42,698 nucleotides of DNA from Anaerotignum sp. GTDB lineage: Bacteria > Bacillota > Clostridia > Lachnospirales > Anaerotignaceae. Under the pieces are notes generated by a model, which did no database searches, had not been told where the DNA came from, and saw only the letters and a program-made list of their open reading frames with translations. The stretch lies in contig JAHHTU010000020.1 in assembly GCA_020024455.1 (NCBI GenBank), forward strand, positions 1-42,698, given 5' to 3'. Shown here one piece after another: positions 39,499 to 42,698 of this stretch (position 1 is the first letter of the stretch; every line of letters starts with the position of its first letter). The position numbers were made by a program, and so were the translations under genes.

Positions 39499-39951
39499 AT
39501 GAAACTGCATAAAAAGAAAATCGGATTGTTTTTGTTGTTGACAGGTATGTTGCTTTGTTTGCCCGTCCATGTGTTTGCTGCACAAGCAATACCTTCGACA
39601 CCAATTACCATTACCAGTGGTTTAGACTTGGAGGCAGAAGAAATTGAGTCTACATTCGATACCACAAGAACCATTTACGGAGAAGCAAAACCCAATACAC
39701 AAATTCAGGTTTCTGTCAGCAGAAAAAATGTCAATGGAGATATGCAAGTGACAAATGCACAAAATATCGTGGTAAGTTCTGTGCGTATTTTTTCTGCAAC
39801 GGTGGACTTGGATATGGGGTACAACTATATTACCATTACAGCACAAAAAGATGGCTATGAACAAGTATCACAAACAGTTGTGGTCAAACGCTTGCCGCAA
39901 CGATTGAAAAAAGAATTGCAAAACATGATTGCACTTCCGGGAACATACTAA
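39499..39951 (+). CDS. secreted hypothetical protein in the wal locus
   Basis: This 150-residue protein has a clear signal peptide (basic LHKKK, hydrophobic core LFLLLTGMLLCLPV, cleavage near AFA-AQA at residues 27-28). The mature part is about 122 residues of alternating strands, with segments such as IYGEAKPNTQIQVSVSRK and YNYITITAQKDGYEQVSQTV that suggest an Ig-like or other beta-sandwich domain. No enzyme motif is seen. ATG 39499 follows AGGAGG (39485-39490); the open frame before it overlaps the regulatory array. It is placed between walK and yycH, directly behind the WalR-type boxes, so it may be a WalR-controlled cell-surface protein. No family recognised. Confidence 0.8.
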   Translation: MKLHKKKIGLFLLLTGMLLCLPVHVFAAQAIPSTPITITSGLDLEAEEIESTFDTTRTIYGEAKPNTQIQVSVSRKNVNGDMQVTNAQNIVVSSVRIFSATVDLDMGYNYITITAQKDGYEQVSQTVVVKRLPQRLKKELQNMIALPGTY

Positions 39952-39980
39952 AATATGTATAAAGAAGCGGTGAATATCAT

Positions 39981-41417
39981 ATGAAACGATATAAAATGAC
40001 AAACTTTATCATTATTGCTTTGGTGGTGACCGCAGTGTATCAAACAGGACAGTTATGGCTGGAAGGAACAACCAGTCATAACTTTTTTTATATGGTATCA
40101 CAGCTGTTTTCCAAGCAAGGGGCAGAAGATGTGACAAAAAATACTTTATTGGCAACTCGCTATGCCGTGGGTGATGGAAGTTCCAATTTTTCTGTGTATT
40201 ATCCAGACCAAGTGGGCAACAGCACCACGTTACAACAAGCCAATGATGTGTTAAGAGAAATATTGGTGGAAAATATCGGTGGTGGCAGTACCGAGTTGAT
40301 GCACGTGGATTGGAAAGCAATATTCCAAAACCGTTGTATTGTCATGCAATACGATTTTATGATTACCATGGAAGAATATTTATCGGAAATGCGTAGTTTG
40401 AAAAATGGACAGGCGTTGGAAGCGTTTGATTATATTACCATTGTACCGGCAAGACGTGCCGGTGAAGAAAGCAAGGCGTATTTTATCAATTCCAATGATA
40501 ATACCTGCATTATGTATGAAGGTTGGAAAACCAAAACAGCCCCTATATTATCCCAAACATTGATGAAACCACAAAGTGATATGGTATATATTTCCACAAG
40601 TCAAAAAACGGGTACGGGTATCCTACGACGCAATCTGTTTTTGCCACAATGGGCAAATTTACCATACACATATCAAACGTTGCAACAAAAGCCTGCATTT
40701 GAAGAAGATGGCACAGTCAGTCTGCCGCTTTTGGAAAAAACGGCAGAACGATTTTTCGGGAATTTCTCTGTGGATTGGAGCAACCAAGAGGACAATGGCA
40801 ATTTTATATTCAGTGACAGTGATGTTGTGTTGCGTTATCATGCGGCAAATCGCTTGCTGGAATATTATAATTATGCCAATTACGGCAGTGATGGCAAAAG
40901 GGTTGGGTTGCTGGAAGGATATCAAATTGCTTGTGATTTTTTGATGAATGATTCCTCTTTGCACACGAATGTTTATTTGGCAGATGTTTACAGCAACAAT
41001 AATGAGATTGTATATTATTTTGATTATGCTGTGGAAAATTTACCGGTATATTTATCCAAAGCGTTGCAGTTGGACATTGGTGCAAAACACGCCCTTGAAA
41101 TTACCGTTAGTAATGACTCTGTAAAAAAATATCGTCGATATGCGGTCAATTATGAACCATCACAAAACCAACCGGCGAAGTTGAGCATACAATTTATTGA
41201 TGCATTGGATATTGCCAACAGGCAATATCAGGAGATTGTGGAGAAAAGAGAAATTGCCGATGTGAAAAATATCGGTTTGGGATATTATGTGAACAATACC
41301 AGCCAGATTGCATTATATTGGTTTGTGAATTTGTATCAAGAAGTGTTTATCATTCCGACAGAACCCACGAAAATTACTGTCATTGCAGAAAAAATTGTGG
41401 AAGCAGTTACAGAATAA
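39981..41417 (+). CDS. yycH: WalRK regulator YycH-like
   Basis: This 478-residue protein has one N-terminal membrane span (about 8-25, NFIIIALVVTAVYQTGQL) and a large extracytoplasmic domain. Size, topology and place after walRK fit YycH, which contacts WalK through its membrane span and tunes its activity (negatively in B. subtilis, positively in S. aureus). Sequence conservation of YycH is low across Firmicutes, so the name rests mainly on position and topology. It begins 29 bases after the secreted protein gene and is followed by yycI after 11 bases. Confidence 0.75.
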   Translation: MKRYKMTNFIIIALVVTAVYQTGQLWLEGTTSHNFFYMVSQLFSKQGAEDVTKNTLLATRYAVGDGSSNFSVYYPDQVGNSTTLQQANDVLREILVENIGGGSTELMHVDWKAIFQNRCIVMQYDFMITMEEYLSEMRSLKNGQALEAFDYITIVPARRAGEESKAYFINSNDNTCIMYEGWKTKTAPILSQTLMKPQSDMVYISTSQKTGTGILRRNLFLPQWANLPYTYQTLQQKPAFEEDGTVSLPLLEKTAERFFGNFSVDWSNQEDNGNFIFSDSDVVLRYHAANRLLEYYNYANYGSDGKRVGLLEGYQIACDFLMNDSSLHTNVYLADVYSNNNEIVYYFDYAVENLPVYLSKALQLDIGAKHALEITVSNDSVKKYRRYAVNYEPSQNQPAKLSIQFIDALDIANRQYQEIVEKREIADVKNIGLGYYVNNTSQIALYWFVNLYQEVFIIPTEPTKITVIAEKIVEAVTE

Positions 41418-41428
41418 GGAGATATGCT

Positions 41429-42322
41429 ATGGAATGGGAGAAAGCGAAGAAGTTTGTGATTATATTATTGGTTTGCTTAAATGTGGTTTTGGCAGTGTTA
41501 TACCAAAGTCAACAAAAGGAGCATAGCGTAAGTGCTGCACAGGAAAAAGCGGTGTTTGAAGTGCTTTCCAAAAATGGAATTACCATGTATACGGATTTGA
41601 TTACAGAATATGTGCCAATGCGAAGATTGGTATGCAAAAAGGTGCTTTATACAAAAGAGCGATTGGAGCAAATCTTTTTTGATGGCAAAAAAACGGTTGT
41701 CATTCCAAGTGATGGCAGAATATTGTATCGAGGTGATGATAGCATATTGACCATGCAAGGCGGTAAAGGCGAAATGGTGTATGATGTTTCTGTGGGCAAA
41801 GAAAATTTGACCAAAGACCAAGCAACAGACCAAGCCGAGGCATATATGAAACATTTGCAAAAGGAGTTTCAACATTTTGTGTTATATGGTACACAAGAAC
41901 AGGAAAAAGGGTATTGTGTCAAGTTTTATCAAAAATATGAGGGGCAATATATCTTTTCAAATTATATTTTTGTGTATGTTTCCGAAGATGGGGTATATCG
42001 TACAGAATTTTGTTATCAACCCATAGAGGGTTATATTGGAGAGAGAAAAGATATTTTTTATGCAGATGAGGCATTGTTGACATTTATGAGAAAATGGCAG
42101 GAAATAAACCCCAAACAAAATGCAACCATACAACGTATGGACTTGGGCTATATGACAACGGAAATGAATGGCAGAGCAGATGGAAGCGGTTATGCAGTAC
42201 CGTGTTATATGATTTCTGTGATGGAGCATCAACAGCCGTTTTTCATCAACGCATATACTTGCCAAATGATAAAACCATATCAAGCATTACAAGAAAGCGA
42301 AAAGAAAGATACAACTATATGA
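41429..42322 (+). CDS. yycI: WalRK regulator YycI-like
   Basis: This 297-residue protein has the YycI N-terminus MEWEKAKKFVIILLVCLNVV with one membrane span (about 8-25) and an extracytoplasmic domain that in YycI resembles YycH. With YycH it forms a complex that modulates WalK. The open frame reaches back into yycH, but ATG 41429 after AAGGAG gives the family start. The TGA stop (42320-42322) lies in the loop of the terminator that follows. No MBL-fold yycJ or htrC follows; feoA is next, so the wal operon ends here. Confidence 0.8.
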   Translation: MEWEKAKKFVIILLVCLNVVLAVLYQSQQKEHSVSAAQEKAVFEVLSKNGITMYTDLITEYVPMRRLVCKKVLYTKERLEQIFFDGKKTVVIPSDGRILYRGDDSILTMQGGKGEMVYDVSVGKENLTKDQATDQAEAYMKHLQKEFQHFVLYGTQEQEKGYCVKFYQKYEGQYIFSNYIFVYVSEDGVYRTEFCYQPIEGYIGERKDIFYADEALLTFMRKWQEINPKQNATIQRMDLGYMTTEMNGRADGSGYAVPCYMISVMEHQQPFFINAYTCQMIKPYQALQESEKKDTTI

Positions 42323-42337
42323 TGTTGTATCTTTTTT
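42307..42337 (+). terminator. terminator overlapping the yycI stop
   Basis: AGATACAAC (42307-42315) pairs perfectly with GTTGTATCT (42324-42332) around TATATGAT and is followed by TTTTTT. The yycI stop codon is in the loop. Confidence 0.92.
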
Positions 42338-42410
42338 GTTTGCAGACAGACACCAAACAAGAAAGGGTGACATATATTGCACATAACAGAAAAAAATGGA
42401 GGGAAACAAT

Positions 42411-42638
42411 ATGCAAATCAATTGTAAAAATATGTCCGAAGTGCCGTTTGGTATGGTGTGTGAAATTGTATCAGAGCCATCATTGCATTTAATGGATTTG
42501 GGATTTTATAAAGGGGCAAAAGTATGCCCGTTTGCGGTGTGCTTATGTGGTGGTACCAGATTGTATGAGGTAAAACAAACACAAATTGCATTGCGAAACC
42601 AAGATGCACAAAATATTGCAGTGAAGGTGGTGATATGA
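42411..42638 (+). CDS. feoA: ferrous iron transport protein FeoA
   Basis: This 75-residue SH3-like protein assists FeoB in ferrous iron uptake. Family features are SEVPFGMVCEIVSEPSLHLM in the first half, LGFYKGAKVCPFAVCLCGGT in the middle and a C-terminal region starting YEVKQTQIALRNQDA. GGAGGG (42398-42403) supports ATG 42411. It ends 1 base before feoB, so the two are coupled. The leader (42338-42410) has no clear promoter or Fur box; an imperfect palindrome lies at 42367-42382. Confidence 0.88.
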   Translation: MQINCKNMSEVPFGMVCEIVSEPSLHLMDLGFYKGAKVCPFAVCLCGGTRLYEVKQTQIALRNQDAQNIAVKVVI

Positions 42639-42639
42639 T

Positions 42640-42698
42640 ATGGCACAAAAGGTGATTGCCTTGGCAGGAAATCCCAATACGGGAAAAAGTACGGTGTT
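42640..42698 (+). CDS. feoB: ferrous iron transporter FeoB, N-terminal fragment
   Basis: The first 19 codons are present before the window ends. They encode VIALAGNPNTGKSTV, the G1 P-loop of the FeoB GTPase domain. Start ATG 42640 lies 1 base after the feoA stop. FeoB is the membrane permease for ferrous iron; the rest of the gene lies outside the window. Confidence 0.9.
   Translation, partial: MAQKVIALAGNPNTGKSTV

Noticed and set aside
42367..42382. Imperfect palindrome before feoA as a Fur or DtxR box
   Set aside because: Only 12 of 16 positions are symmetric and it does not resemble the Fur consensus; a chance match is as likely.
1..42698. CRISPR arrays, tRNA or rRNA genes, insertion sequences
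   Set aside because: No repeat-spacer pattern, cloverleaf, rRNA sequence, transposase or terminal inverted repeats were seen on reading the window.

Overview
The window looks like the chromosome of a low-to-moderate GC, spore-forming anaerobe of the Bacillota, class Clostridia, most likely Lachnospirales or a close relative. The basis is gene order (rpsD-rpoA-rplQ, ecfA1-ecfA2-ecfT, truA, rplM-rpsI), a SPOCS/LysM sporulation-type protein, a WalRK system with YycH and YycI, an oxygen-sensitive dehydratase-activase fusion protein, Feo iron uptake and strong AGGAGG ribosome binding sites. No tRNA, rRNA, CRISPR array, insertion sequence or prophage was recognised. Both window ends cut a gene: rpsD on the left and feoB on the right.

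Layout. 1-2213: end of the ribosomal protein/RNA polymerase alpha operon (rpsD, rpoA, an enlarged rplQ) closed by a bidirectional terminator. 2214-3124, minus strand: two unknown genes that may be orphan immunity genes, transcribed divergently from ecfA1. 3197-8764: the ECF transporter energizing module, an acyltransferase overlapping truA, then rplM-rpsI behind a perfect consensus promoter and a structured L13-type leader. 8817-10215: two unknown membrane protein genes. 10250-14451: a MarR regulator with a heterodimeric ABC exporter. 14488-20248: purine catabolism, made of a three-subunit xanthine dehydrogenase-type molybdenum hydroxylase, a MocA-like cofactor enzyme, and guanine deaminase behind a guanine-class riboswitch. 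20277-22385: a small unknown gene and a SPOCS/LysM protein with a sigma-E-like promoter. 22412-27333: tmk-darA-holB-ricT-trmN6-rsmI and a small membrane protein. 27361-28155: a TraX-family protein. 28206-33285: a TetR regulator with a perfect 14-bp palindrome at its promoter and a 1435-residue dehydratase-activase fusion. 33420-36018: a LysM-G5 membrane protein and pgi. 36016-36693, minus strand: a SUKH-like protein. 36807-42337: walR-walK, a secreted unknown protein, yycH and yycI. 42411-42698: feoA and the start of feoB.

How the genes work together. Guanine deaminase makes xanthine, which the neighbouring hydroxylase could oxidise to urate. The guaD leader suggests that guanine switches the gene on: the only strong terminator stem reuses the 3' half of aptamer helix P3. 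In the wal locus, five TGTWAH-like hexamers repeat every 11 bases and abut an internal -10 box between walK and a secreted protein-yycH-yycI segment. This predicts that WalR controls its own regulators as a feedback loop. These two regulatory elements are the most interesting signals in the window. All functional names rest on motifs and family knowledge read by eye; no database search was run.
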